From positions 221,331-285,330 of the forward strand of contig NZ_LMFR01000012.1 of NCBI RefSeq assembly GCF_001426925.1: a stretch of 64,000 nt of DNA, written 5' to 3'. Positions 36,411 to 44,708 of this stretch are shown here, in pieces (positions within the stretch are counted from its first letter, which is position 1; the number at the start of each line of letters is the position of its first letter). Below the pieces are notes generated by a model. It did not search any database, was not told where the DNA came from, and worked only from the letters and a program-made list of their open reading frames with translations. The translations under genes and the position numbers were made by a program. Source of the DNA: Microbacterium sp. Root53 (GTDB lineage: Bacteria; Actinomycetota; Actinomycetes; Actinomycetales; Microbacteriaceae).

Positions 36411-38297
36411 ATGCCCCTCTCGCCCCGCCGCGCCGCCGCCGTGATGCTCCTCCCGCTCCTGCTGCCTCTCGCGGCGTGCACGGACGCCGGCGGGGACGCC
36501 GCGCGCGCCGCGGCCGCGGACCTCGCCGAGGCCCTGTCGGCGCACTCGCTCGACGACGTCGGGCTCACCGAGCCGGACGCCGCCGCCGCGTTCGCCCAGC
36601 AGGTCGAGCCGCTCTCCGACTACGACGTCGAGGTCGTCGCGGACGAGCTGGAACGCGACGGATCAGAGGCCGCCGTCCCCCTGCACTGGACGTGGACCAT
36701 CGAGGGCCGCGAGTGGACCTACGACACGACCGCCCGGCTCGTCGAACGCGAGCAGGAGTGGGTCGTCGACTGGTCGCCGTCGACCTTCCTCCCCGAGCTC
36801 GCCCCGGACGAGCGGATCGAGATCCGCCGCGAGCACGGCCCCCGCGCCGATGTGGTGGACGCCGCCGGCGAGCCCATCGTCACGATGCGCCCCGTGGGCC
36901 GGTACGGCCTCGACAAGGCCAACACCCCCGCCGAGGAGGTGGGCGCCTCGGCGGAGCGGATCGCGGCCGCGGTCGGCATCGACCCGGTCGCCTTCCGTGC
37001 GGCGGCGGAGGGCGCGGGGCCCGAGGCCTTCGTCGAGGCGCTCGTGGTGCGCGAGGGCGAGGAGCAGGCTCACGTGAGCCCGGACTTCGCCGGCATCCCC
37101 GGTGCGCTGCGGGTCCCGGATCAGATCCCTCTCGCACCCACGCGCACGTTCGCGCGCGAGCTGCTCGGCTACGTCGGGGAGGCGACGGCCGAGGTCGTCG
37201 AGGCTTCCGACGGCGCGGTGCGCCCCGGCGACCAGGTCGGACTGGCCGGCCTCCTCGCGGCGCACGACGCGACGCTCCGCGGAACGCCCACGATCCATAT
37301 CGACGCGGTCGACCCGGATGCGGCCCGGCGCAGCATCGCCACGTTCGAGGGCGAGCCCGCCGAGCCCCTCGCGCTGACCCTCGACCGGGCGCTCCAGACG
37401 GACGCGGAGCGCATCCTGTCGGGGCTGGGCGGCGCCGACTCCCCCGACAGCGCCATCGTCGCGATCCGCCCCTCGACCGGAGAGATCCTCGCGGCCGCGA
37501 ACGGCCAGGGCAACGGCGGCGCCAACGCCGCCACGGCCGGCCAGTACGCCCCCGGCTCCACGTTCAAGCTCGTCACGGCGCTCGCGCTGCTGCGCGCGGG
37601 CGTCGCGCCGGACGACGTCCTGAGCTGCCCCGCATCCGTCACGGTCGACGGGTACACGTTCCACAACTACGACGACTACCCGGCGGGCGCGACGGGCGAC
37701 ATCTCGTTCCGGTCGGCGATCGCGAACTCGTGCAACACGGCGCTGATCGGCGCGCGGGACCGGATCGACGCGGACGCGCTCGCCGCCGCGGCCGAGAGCC
37801 TGGGCCTCGGGGCCGAGATCGATCTCGGATACCCCGCGTTCCTCGGGCAGGTGCCGGAGCCCACGGGCGAGACGGAGTGGGCCGCCGACCTCATCGGTCA
37901 GGGGCGCGTGCTCGCGTCGCCGCTGGCGATGGCGACGGTCGCCGCCTCCATCCAGGCCGGCCACACGGTCGTGCCGCACCTGATCGCCGAGCGGGTGGGA
38001 GAGGCCGCGCCCGCGCAGCCGCTCACGGCGGACGAGGCCGCGGCCCTGCAGGACCTGATGCGGGCTGTCGTCGCCGAGGGCTCCGCGCCGTTCCTGCAGG
38101 CGATCCCCGGAGAGCCCGTCGGCGCGAAGACCGGGACGGCGGAGTACGGCGAGCCGGATGACGCGGGCGCGTATCCGACGCACAGCTGGATGGTGGGCAC
38201 ACACGGCGATCTCGCCGTGGCGGTGTTCGTCGAGACCGGTGTCTCCGGAGCCGAGACCGCCGGCCCCCTCCTGCAGGCGCTGCTCGAGCGCGGCTGA
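36411..38297 (+). CDS. Penicillin-binding transpeptidase, lipoprotein
   Basis: A 628-residue class B penicillin-binding protein that cross-links peptidoglycan outside the membrane. It starts with a lipoprotein signal; LAAC gives Cys23. Residues about 30-130 form a MecA-type NTF2-like domain, followed by a linker domain, then the transpeptidase (about 320-620). Catalytic motifs are S383-TFK (APGSTFKL), S440-C-N and K573-TG. Resemblance to the MecA N-terminal domain suggests a low-affinity PBP type. ATG at 36411 follows AAGGA by six bases; an in-frame open stretch further upstream is not coding. Confidence 0.93.
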   Translation: MPLSPRRAAAVMLLPLLLPLAACTDAGGDAARAAAADLAEALSAHSLDDVGLTEPDAAAAFAQQVEPLSDYDVEVVADELERDGSEAAVPLHWTWTIEGREWTYDTTARLVEREQEWVVDWSPSTFLPELAPDERIEIRREHGPRADVVDAAGEPIVTMRPVGRYGLDKANTPAEEVGASAERIAAAVGIDPVAFRAAAEGAGPEAFVEALVVREGEEQAHVSPDFAGIPGALRVPDQIPLAPTRTFARELLGYVGEATAEVVEASDGAVRPGDQVGLAGLLAAHDATLRGTPTIHIDAVDPDAARRSIATFEGEPAEPLALTLDRALQTDAERILSGLGGADSPDSAIVAIRPSTGEILAAANGQGNGGANAATAGQYAPGSTFKLVTALALLRAGVAPDDVLSCPASVTVDGYTFHNYDDYPAGATGDISFRSAIANSCNTALIGARDRIDADALAAAAESLGLGAEIDLGYPAFLGQVPEPTGETEWAADLIGQGRVLASPLAMATVAASIQAGHTVVPHLIAERVGEAAPAQPLTADEAAALQDLMRAVVAEGSAPFLQAIPGEPVGAKTGTAEYGEPDDAGAYPTHSWMVGTHGDLAVAVFVETGVSGAETAGPLLQALLERG

Positions 38298-38374
38298 GCG
38301 GCCGGGCCGCCCGGCCTGACGCGCGTCGCGCGGCCGCCGGTCCCCCGTGACCGGCGACCGAGCGACGCGCCGGC

Positions 38375-38599
38375 TCAGTCGGCCGAGGCGCGCGTGACCG
38401 CCTCGAGATGGCGCCTCGCCGCCTCCACGACCGACTCGAGCCCCTCCTCCCCGGACACCTTCTCCTCGCCCACCGCGTCGGAGGTCGCGTACCGGTGGAC
38501 GACCTCGACGAGGTCGAGCGTGAACTGCGCACGCTCCCGCTCATCCATCGGCTTGAGCTGCTGTTCGATATCTGCCGCGAGCATCGTGTCGAGTGCCAT
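38375..38599 (-). CDS. Small hypothetical helical protein
   Basis: A 74-residue protein rich in Glu, Ala and Arg with no membrane segment, beginning MALDTMLAADIEQQL and predicted to be helical. No family is recognised. ATG at 38599 has TACGGT exactly six bases upstream and no Shine-Dalgarno site, the same leaderless pattern seen at better-known genes nearby, which supports it as real. It converges with the penicillin-binding protein gene and diverges from the PTS gene. Confidence 0.6.
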   Translation of the reverse strand: MALDTMLAADIEQQLKPMDERERAQFTLDLVEVVHRYATSDAVGEEKVSGEEGLESVVEAARRHLEAVTRASAD

Positions 38600-38704
38600 G
38601 CCGCGACCGTACGCACGATGCGGGCGGCGATGCGAGGGGTTGCGCGCCGGACGACCCGACGCTACCGCGGCGACCGCTGCGGCGTGTAGCATGCCGGAAA
38701 CAAG

Positions 38705-38716
38705 TGGGCTATACCA
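38705..38716 (+). promoter_or_regulatory. Candidate GntR/HutC operator over the PTS promoter
   Basis: TGGGCTATACCA is an imperfect inverted repeat that resembles the TGGTCTAGACCA class of HutC/DasR/NagR operators (known family motif). It overlaps TATACC (38710-38715), a possible -10 of the PTS operon. The GntR-type gene at 41225-41971 is the likely binding protein. Inferred from sequence. Confidence 0.4.
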
Positions 38717-38767
38717 TTCCCGAAAACCCCCCACCCATTGCCCACCTCCGGACACACAGGAGTGCCA

Positions 38768-40582
38768 ATGTTCTCGTTCGAAGACCTCATCGAGGTCATC
38801 ACCAACAACCTGTTCAGCCAGGTATCGGTCCTGATCGGCATCATCGCGATCATCGGCCTGGCCCTGCAGCGCAAGCCGTTCGAGCAGGTCGTCGCCGGCG
38901 GCCTGCGCGCCACGATCGGCGTCGTCGTGCTCAACATCGGCGTCGAGATCTTCGTCGGCGGCCTCGTCAGCTTCCAGGCGATCGTCGCCAGCGCGATGGG
39001 CCTCGAGCCGCCGACCTCGGACGCCACGCTGACCGGCTTCACCACCGAAGGACCCGGAACCGTCGTGCCGCTGATCATCGCAGGCGGCTTCCTGGTGCAC
39101 CTCGTGTTCGTGCGCATCTTCAAGGCGGCCCGCTTCGTGTACCTCACGGGCCACCTCATGTACTGGATGAGCGTCGTGATCGCCGCCAGCCTCGTCGAGG
39201 CCTTCGGCGACGTGAACCGCTGGGTGCTCGCGGGCGTCGGCTCGCTGCTCATCGGCTGCTACTGGGTGCTCCAGCCGCTGTGGACCGCGCCGGTCATGCG
39301 CAAGGTCATGGGCAACGAGGACATCGGCCTCGCCCACACCGACTCGGTGCTCGCGGTCGCGTCGGCGTACGGTGCCAAGGCCCTGCGTCTCGGCGACCCC
39401 AAGAAGCACGACTCCGAGAACCTGAACCTGCCGCGCGCGCTGTCGTTCTTCAAGGACATCAACGTCTCGACCGCGTTCGTCATCGGCGTCATCATGCTCG
39501 TCGCGATCGCGTTCGCGGACGCCGCGGTCGTCACCGAGCAGATGGCCGGCTCGACCGTCCTGCCCGCGGTCTGGGCGCTGCTGCAGGCCCTGCGCTTCGC
39601 GGCCGGCATCGCCATCCTGCTGTTCGGCGTGCGCATGTTCCTCGCCGAGATCGTCCCCGCGTTCAAGGGCCTCTCGGAGAAGGCGCTGCCGGGCTCGAAG
39701 CCCGCGCTCGACCTCCCGGTCACGTTCACGCAGGCGCCCACGGCCGTCATCGTCGGCTTCCTCGCCTCGGCCGTCGTGTTCCTGGTCCTCATGGGCGTGT
39801 TCGCCGGCCTCGGCTGGTTCGTCCTGGTCCCGCCGATGATCATGCTCTTCTTCGGCGGCGCGGCGGGCGGCGTGTTCGGCAACGCGGTCGCCGGCTGGCG
39901 CGGTGCCGTCTTCGGCGGCGTGCTGAACGGCGTGTTCCTGGCGTTCGGCCAGTGGATCAGCTGGGGCGTGTGGAACACCACGGCTCCGGAGCTCGCGACG
40001 CTGATCGACTCCGACTGGGTCGTCGTCGGCTGGACGCTCGCCTGGCTCGGCCAGCTCCTGGCTCCCCTGGGCGCCGCGGCGCCGTGGGTCCTCGCGGTCG
40101 TCATGGTCGCCGTCACGATCGCCGTGCTGGTGCTCGCCGGTCGCCGGATGCCCGCGCAGGCCGAGCTCTCGGAGGAGACCGAGACGCACGCGGCGTTCGT
40201 CGACCCCGCCGCCGAGGCGACCATCGCGTCGACCGACGCGGTGCAGCACGGCGCCCAGCACGCGCCTGTCGCCGTGGCCACCACGGACCGCCCCGAGACG
40301 CTCACGGTGCTCGCGGTGTGCGGCGCCGGCATGGGCTCGAGCCTGATCCTGCGCACGACGACCCAGAAGGCGCTCGAGCAGATGGGCGTGCCCGCCTCGC
40401 TCGACCACGCCGACGTCGGCTCGGCGCGCGGACAGCGCCCCGACGTCGTGATCGGCCAGCCGTCGTACCTGTCCGAGGTCGGCGGGATCGCGCCGGTCGC
40501 GGTGCCGATCACGAGCTTCGTGGACGTCAAGCACGTGCGTGAGCGCCTCGAGCAGGCCCTCACGGAGAAGGGCTGGCTGTGA
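38768..40582 (+). CDS. PTS ascorbate-type IIC-IIB fusion permease
   Basis: A 604-residue phosphotransferase permease. The IIC membrane part (about 1-465) has 10-12 hydrophobic segments and the SgaT/UlaA hallmarks. After a linker, the IIB domain (about 515-604) carries the phospho-acceptor C518 in VCGAGMGSSLI. It would import and phosphorylate an ascorbate-like or pentose substrate. ATG at 38768 follows AGGAGT. The partner IIA domain is not in the window, and no lactonase or decarboxylase for ascorbate is present, so substrate is open. Confidence 0.93.
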   Translation: MFSFEDLIEVITNNLFSQVSVLIGIIAIIGLALQRKPFEQVVAGGLRATIGVVVLNIGVEIFVGGLVSFQAIVASAMGLEPPTSDATLTGFTTEGPGTVVPLIIAGGFLVHLVFVRIFKAARFVYLTGHLMYWMSVVIAASLVEAFGDVNRWVLAGVGSLLIGCYWVLQPLWTAPVMRKVMGNEDIGLAHTDSVLAVASAYGAKALRLGDPKKHDSENLNLPRALSFFKDINVSTAFVIGVIMLVAIAFADAAVVTEQMAGSTVLPAVWALLQALRFAAGIAILLFGVRMFLAEIVPAFKGLSEKALPGSKPALDLPVTFTQAPTAVIVGFLASAVVFLVLMGVFAGLGWFVLVPPMIMLFFGGAAGGVFGNAVAGWRGAVFGGVLNGVFLAFGQWISWGVWNTTAPELATLIDSDWVVVGWTLAWLGQLLAPLGAAAPWVLAVVMVAVTIAVLVLAGRRMPAQAELSEETETHAAFVDPAAEATIASTDAVQHGAQHAPVAVATTDRPETLTVLAVCGAGMGSSLILRTTTQKALEQMGVPASLDHADVGSARGQRPDVVIGQPSYLSEVGGIAPVAVPITSFVDVKHVRERLEQALTEKGWL

Positions 40583-41274
40583 TGGAGAGCCTCTCCGAGT
40601 ACGTCGACCACGTCGGCTCGACCAATCGGGAGGCCATCGAGCAGGCGGCCGCGGCGATCGTCCGCAGCGCCGAGTCGGGCGGCCTGGTCCGCCCGACCGG
40701 CGCGGGGCACTCCCTCGCCTCGGTGCTGGAGACGTTCTTCCGGGCCGGCGGACTGGCGTTCGTGCGACCGATCTGGCACGAGCGGGTGCTGCCCTTCCAC
40801 GGCGCCCGCACGGCCACGGCGGCCGAGCGCGAGGAGGGCCTGGGCGCCGCGGCGGCCGCGGCCGCCGAGATCGGCGCGGACGACACCGTGATCGTGTTCT
40901 CGAACTCGGGCGTGAACCCGTTCCCCGTCGAGGTGGCCGAGGCCGCCAAGGCGGCGGGCGCGACCGTGATCGCGGTCACGTCGCGGCGGTCGAGTGAGGC
41001 GGCGCCGAAGCGCTCCGGGCGCAAGCTGGTCGACATCGCGGACATCGTGCTCGACACGGCCGTCCCCCCGGGTGATGCCACCTGGCCGCCGGAGGCGCCG
41101 GTCACAGCGCCGGTGTCGAGCATCGCGAACAACACGCTGTGGACGCTGATCCTGCGCGAGGTGTATCAGCTCGCGCCGGACGCTCCGCGCTGGCGCAGCG
41201 CCAACATGCCGGGGAACGACGAGTTCAATCGCGGACTCGTAGAGCGCTTCGAAGCTCAGATCCCCGAACTGTGA
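40582..41274 (+). CDS. SIS domain sugar isomerase-like protein
   Basis: A 230-residue SIS-fold protein of the UPF0309 type, with VRPTGAGHSLASVLETFFRA at about 33-52 and VIVFSNSGVNPFPVEVAEAA near 110. SIS domains bind phosphosugars and often isomerise them, so it probably acts on the product of the PTS. Start is uncertain between GTG 40579 and ATG 40582; both overlap the PTS stop codon, indicating coupling. The 3' end runs 50 bases into the convergent GntR gene. Confidence 0.85.
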   Translation: MESLSEYVDHVGSTNREAIEQAAAAIVRSAESGGLVRPTGAGHSLASVLETFFRAGGLAFVRPIWHERVLPFHGARTATAAEREEGLGAAAAAAAEIGADDTVIVFSNSGVNPFPVEVAEAAKAAGATVIAVTSRRSSEAAPKRSGRKLVDIADIVLDTAVPPGDATWPPEAPVTAPVSSIANNTLWTLILREVYQLAPDAPRWRSANMPGNDEFNRGLVERFEAQIPEL

Positions 41275-41971
41275 CCGGAGCGATCCGGGCGGACAGCTCG
41301 AACCGCGAGGCGGGGTAGGTCGACGTGGTCCACTCGACCACCTCGCCTCGCGAGACCGAGACGCGCACGAGCTCGAGCACGGGGGCGCCGCTCGGGATCT
41401 CCAGGATCTCGGCGTCCTCGTCCCGCACGATGCCCGCCCGGATCACCTGCTCCCCGGCCTCGAACCGCGCGCCGTAGTCCTCCGAGAGGACGCGGTACAG
41501 CGACTCGTTCTCGAAGTCGTAGCGGGCGAGGCCGGGGAACCGGTCGGCGCGCAGGCTGCTGCGCTCGATCGCCATGGGCACGCCGTCCGCCATCCGCACG
41601 CGGGCGAGCACCGTGACGGGCGTGCCCTGCTCCACCCCCAGCACCCCCGCGACCCTCGCGTCCGCAGGCCGGTCCGCCAGCTCGAGCAGGCGGCTCGACG
41701 GCACGTGACCTCGTGCGCGCATGTCGTCGGTGAAGCTCGTCAGCTGCAGCGGCACGCTGATGGTCGGGCGGGCGACAAACGTGCCGCGGCCCACCTCGCG
41801 GGTCAGCAGCCCCTCCTTGACGAGTTCATCGATCGCCCGGCGCGCGGTCATCCGCGAGACGCCCGTCTCCTCGGCGAGCTGGCGCTCACTCGGCGCCGGT
41901 GCGCCGATCGGGGCCTGTGAGACCTGCTGTCGCAGCATCTCGGCGAGTTCGCGGTACTTCGGAGCGGTCAC
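41225..41971 (-). CDS. GntR/HutC-family transcriptional regulator
   Basis: A 248-residue repressor with an N-terminal winged helix (about 1-70, VSRMTARRAIDELVKEGLL) and a C-terminal UTRA ligand domain (about 90-230). The family senses phosphosugars or amino sugars. The gene is convergent to the PTS-SIS unit, with coding overlap of 50 bases at the 3' ends. An operator-like site lies over the PTS promoter. The UTRA region ends with about 20 residues beyond the usual conserved end. GTG at 41971 has GAGGAT six bases upstream. Confidence 0.9.
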   Translation of the reverse strand: MTAPKYRELAEMLRQQVSQAPIGAPAPSERQLAEETGVSRMTARRAIDELVKEGLLTREVGRGTFVARPTISVPLQLTSFTDDMRARGHVPSSRLLELADRPADARVAGVLGVEQGTPVTVLARVRMADGVPMAIERSSLRADRFPGLARYDFENESLYRVLSEDYGARFEAGEQVIRAGIVRDEDAEILEIPSGAPVLELVRVSVSRGEVVEWTTSTYPASRFELSARIAPVTVRGSELRSALRVRD

Positions 41972-42087
41972 CCCTCGATCCTCGCACCCGCAAGCCCTCC
42001 CCTGCGCGCGCGGCCGGGCCTTGGGCGCACGACCCCAGCGGTCGTACCATCGGAGCGCGCGAGCCGTCGCGCGAGCGGAGGTGCAGG

Positions 42088-42504
42088 GTGATCGTCACGC
42101 TGAGCGAGAAGGACTGCCGAGAGCTGCTGCGCTCCGCGACGGTCGGTCGTCTGGGCTTCGTCCGCGACGGACGGGTGGAGATCATCCCCGTGAGCTATCT
42201 GATGCACGAGGGCGACGTCGCCATCCGCACCACGACCGACGGCGTGCTCAGCGCGCTCCCCGATGCCGAGGGCCCCCTGGCCTTCGAGGTGGACTACCAC
42301 GAGCCGATCGGCGGCATCGGCTGGAGCGTGCTGACGTACGGCACGCTCGCCGTGATGGCCGATGACGAGGTCGCGCGCATCCCGGACCCGGGACGCGTGG
42401 TGCCGTGGGCCGGCGGTACACGCCCGCTGCATCTGCGATTCGCGATCGAGAGCCTGTCCGGCCGTCGGGTGCGCCGCGAGCGCGAGCACGGGCGCGGCGA
42501 CTGA
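42088..42504 (+). CDS. Pyridoxamine 5'-phosphate oxidase-like FMN-binding protein
   Basis: A 138-residue single-domain split-barrel protein. The pattern SEKDCRELLRSATVGRLGFV at about 6-25, followed by EIIPVSYLMHEGDVAI, is typical of PNPOx-like proteins that bind FMN or F420. Actual activity is unknown. GTG at 42088 follows GGAGG by seven bases. It stands alone between the GntR gene and a RibD-like reductase. Confidence 0.82.
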   Translation: MIVTLSEKDCRELLRSATVGRLGFVRDGRVEIIPVSYLMHEGDVAIRTTTDGVLSALPDAEGPLAFEVDYHEPIGGIGWSVLTYGTLAVMADDEVARIPDPGRVVPWAGGTRPLHLRFAIESLSGRRVRREREHGRGD

Positions 42505-42531
42505 GCCGGTCGGACGCCGTGCGGGCCGCCG

Positions 42532-43074
42532 TCAGCTCCGGATGCGCCGGTGCCGCTGGTAGACGATCTGACCGATGGCGCGGGACTCGACGAGCTCGAG
42601 CGCGAGCGGGCCGGCCAGGTGCGGCAGGTACGGCGTGCCGCCGCCGAGCACGATCGGATAGGTGAAGGTCCGGTACTCGTCGATCAGATCCTGCGCGGCG
42701 AGCGTGGCCGCCAGCCCGGCGCCGCCCACCGCGACGAGACCGTCCAGCCGATCGAGCTCGTCCGCGACCGGCTGGGACGCGAGCGTGGCGTTGCCCTCCA
42801 CCCGCTCGAGCGTGCGCGAGAACACGACCTTAGGCAGGTTCTGCCAGATGCGCGCGAAGTCGGGCCCGCTCTCGCCGAACGTGAAGCCCTTCTCCCAGGG
42901 CAGCATGTCCTGGTACAGCCGCCGCCCGCACAGGTGGGCGTCGAGCTCGGCGGTGTGCGCCGTGCGGAACGTCATCTCCTCCTCGTCGGGCGTGGTCCAG
43001 TCGATGGACCCGTCGGGGGCAGCGATGTACCCGTCCAGCGAGACGCCGAACTCGTAGACCACGGTCCGTGCCAT
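42532..43074 (-). CDS. RibD C-terminal / dihydrofolate reductase-like protein
   Basis: A 180-residue protein with the DHFR fold of the RibD reductase type (VVYEFGVSLDGYIAAPDGSIDW at the start, GGAGLAATLAAQDLIDEY near 118). Stand-alone members are widespread in actinobacteria and mostly uncharacterised. ATG at 43074 has a strong GGAGGTGATC Shine-Dalgarno site seven bases upstream. It converges on the FMN-binding protein gene and diverges from the DUF1905 gene, so no operon is indicated. Confidence 0.85.
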   Translation of the reverse strand: MARTVVYEFGVSLDGYIAAPDGSIDWTTPDEEEMTFRTAHTAELDAHLCGRRLYQDMLPWEKGFTFGESGPDFARIWQNLPKVVFSRTLERVEGNATLASQPVADELDRLDGLVAVGGAGLAATLAAQDLIDEYRTFTYPIVLGGGTPYLPHLAGPLALELVESRAIGQIVYQRHRRIRS

Positions 43075-43148
43075 GCGGATCACCTCCGGCGTCAGTCTGG
43101 CGCGGCGGCCCCGAGCGGTCCAGAGGCGTCGCGAGTAGCCTCGGCCGC

Positions 43149-43442
43149 ATGGCATGGGAGTTCGAGGCGGAGCTGATCTCGTGGCGCGGTCCGGCTCCGT
43201 TCGTGTTCGCACCCCTGCCGGTGGACGTCTCGGAGGACATAAAGCAGGCCGCGCGCGGCCTGATCTACTGGGGTCAGGTGCCGGTGATCGCCACGATCGG
43301 CGACACCGAGTTCGACACCGCGATGTGGCCGAAGGACGGCCGCTTCCTGCTCCCGATCAAGGTCGCGGTCCAGCGCGCCGAGCGGATCGACATCGGCGAC
43401 GTGGTCGCCGCACGGGTGCTGCTCCCCGGTGAGATCGAGTGA
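43149..43442 (+). CDS. DUF1905 domain protein
   Basis: A 97-residue single-domain protein with the DUF1905 pattern: WEFEAELISWRGPAPFVFAPLP at the start, a central IKVAVQRAERIDIGDVV region. It is a small all-beta domain of unknown function. ATG at 43149 has TAGCCT seven bases upstream; the open frame extends further upstream but is Arg-rich and unrelated. Followed after 110 bases by the CHRD gene. Confidence 0.78.
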   Translation: MAWEFEAELISWRGPAPFVFAPLPVDVSEDIKQAARGLIYWGQVPVIATIGDTEFDTAMWPKDGRFLLPIKVAVQRAERIDIGDVVAARVLLPGEIE

Positions 43443-43552
43443 CCGCGATCGGGTTCTGAACCCGGACGCGGCCCGCCTCGTGTCCCGTTCACAGGGGGAG
43501 CCCGCGGCGCGCCCGCGCCGCGGTGTGGACCACAAGGAAGAGGCGTCACATC

Positions 43553-43984
43553 ATGCACCACCTCACTCGCGCCACGCTCGCGACCGCGGTCGCGGTCCTC
43601 GCCGTCGGCGCCGGCACCGCGGCCGCCCACGCCGCACCGGCCATCCCCGTCAACAACGGACAGGAGACGACCGGCGCTGAAGGAGGCGCGCACGGCAAGT
43701 TCACCTACACGATCGACGGCGATCAGTTCTGCTACACACTCGACGTCGTCGGGCTGACGCAGCCGGCGGGCGCGGCGCACATCCACATCGGCCCGCGCGA
43801 CGAGCCGGGCCCCGTGGTCATCCCGCTCGAGGTGCCGGCCGAGACCTCGTTCCAGGTCGACGACTGCACCACCGTCACCGATCCCGCGATCCTCGACGGC
43901 GTGCGCGCCAACCCGGGCGCCTATTACGTCAACGTGCACACGCCGACGTACCCCGGCGGCGAGGTGCGCGGCCAGCTGAAGTAG
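43553..43984 (+). CDS. Exported CHRD domain protein
   Basis: A 143-residue protein with a signal peptide (about 1-31, ending near HAAPAIPV) and a CHRD domain. The segment CYTLDVVGLTQPAGAAHIH and the ending PGGEVRGQL are hallmarks of the domain, and two Cys remain in the mature protein. Bacterial CHRD proteins are extracellular and of unknown role. ATG at 43553 follows AAGGAAGAGG. A hairpin with 11-base arms follows the stop. Confidence 0.8.
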   Translation: MHHLTRATLATAVAVLAVGAGTAAAHAAPAIPVNNGQETTGAEGGAHGKFTYTIDGDQFCYTLDVVGLTQPAGAAHIHIGPRDEPGPVVIPLEVPAETSFQVDDCTTVTDPAILDGVRANPGAYYVNVHTPTYPGGEVRGQLK

Positions 43985-43998
43985 CCAGGGCCCGGGGC

Positions 43999-44048
43999 GC
44001 GACCGCCCGTCCGCTCATCCACAGCCATCGGCAGCGGCGGGTGGTCGC
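43999..44048. terminator. Inverted repeat between convergent genes
   Basis: Arms GCGACCGCCCG (43999-44009) and CGGGTGGTCGC (44038-44048) pair with one wobble and a 28-base loop. It lies between the CHRD gene and the unrecognised 153-residue gene, where both transcripts should end. Confidence 0.35.
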
Positions 44049-44085
44049 ACTCGGCCCCGCGGACCCCGCGGACGAGCGCCTGCGC

Positions 44086-44547
44086 TCAGTACTCGCCCTT
44101 GATCACGAAGTACGAACCACGGATCTCGCCGGCCAGCTTGGAGCGCTGCCGAGCGAACTTGAACGCGGCGAGCTCGGTCGGGACATCCATGCCCTGCGAC
44201 AGCTTGAACCCGACGGCGCGCTTCCCGCCCTCGGCGAGCGTGTACAGCACATTGATCGAGAGCCCCGACTCGTAGAACACGTAGCTCCACCGGGTGCCGT
44301 CGACCTCGAACTCCGACACCTCGAGCGGGCGCGAGGCGATCTCGATCCCGCGCTCGTCCTTGAGCACCCGCTCGATGTAGGCCATCACGTCGGGTGCCTC
44401 ATCGGCGGGCGTGACCTCGAACGTGTGGTCGTACTTGTTCCTGAAGTACCGCGCCTCGTTCGCGCGCAGCCCGGCGAGCGCCTCGGCCACGGGCGACGAC
44501 TCCAGCCCCTCGGTCGACACGTTCACGAAGTCGACGACGTCCGGCAT
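44086..44547 (-). CDS. Hypothetical protein, unrecognised family
   Basis: A 153-residue protein starting MPDVVDFVNVSTEGLESSP. I do not recognise the family. It has no signal peptide or membrane segment; the composition is balanced, with an apparent alpha/beta pattern and an RNKYDHTFEV stretch near residue 36. ATG at 44547 follows GAGGAGG by a few bases, a strong start. It lies between the CHRD gene (convergent) and the BASS transporter (divergent). Confidence 0.72.
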   Translation of the reverse strand: MPDVVDFVNVSTEGLESSPVAEALAGLRANEARYFRNKYDHTFEVTPADEAPDVMAYIERVLKDERGIEIASRPLEVSEFEVDGTRWSYVFYESGLSINVLYTLAEGGKRAVGFKLSQGMDVPTELAAFKFARQRSKLAGEIRGSYFVIKGEY

Positions 44548-44708
44548 CTGGCCTCCTCGAGTCGGTGATCGGGTCCACGCTAGCGCGCGAACGAGTGCGG
44601 ACGAGGGAACGCGACCCACCGATCATTCCGCCCACCTTCCGCGGCCGCGCAGGCCTCGCGACTGCGCAGAACGCACGGTGCACGGGAGAAATCTGATAAC
44701 CAAGAGGG

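Noticed and set aside
38593..40542. Long Arg-rich plus-strand frame overlapping the PTS gene
   Set aside because: Shifted-frame shadow of the PTS IIC-IIB gene, which has the correct membrane and IIB motifs.
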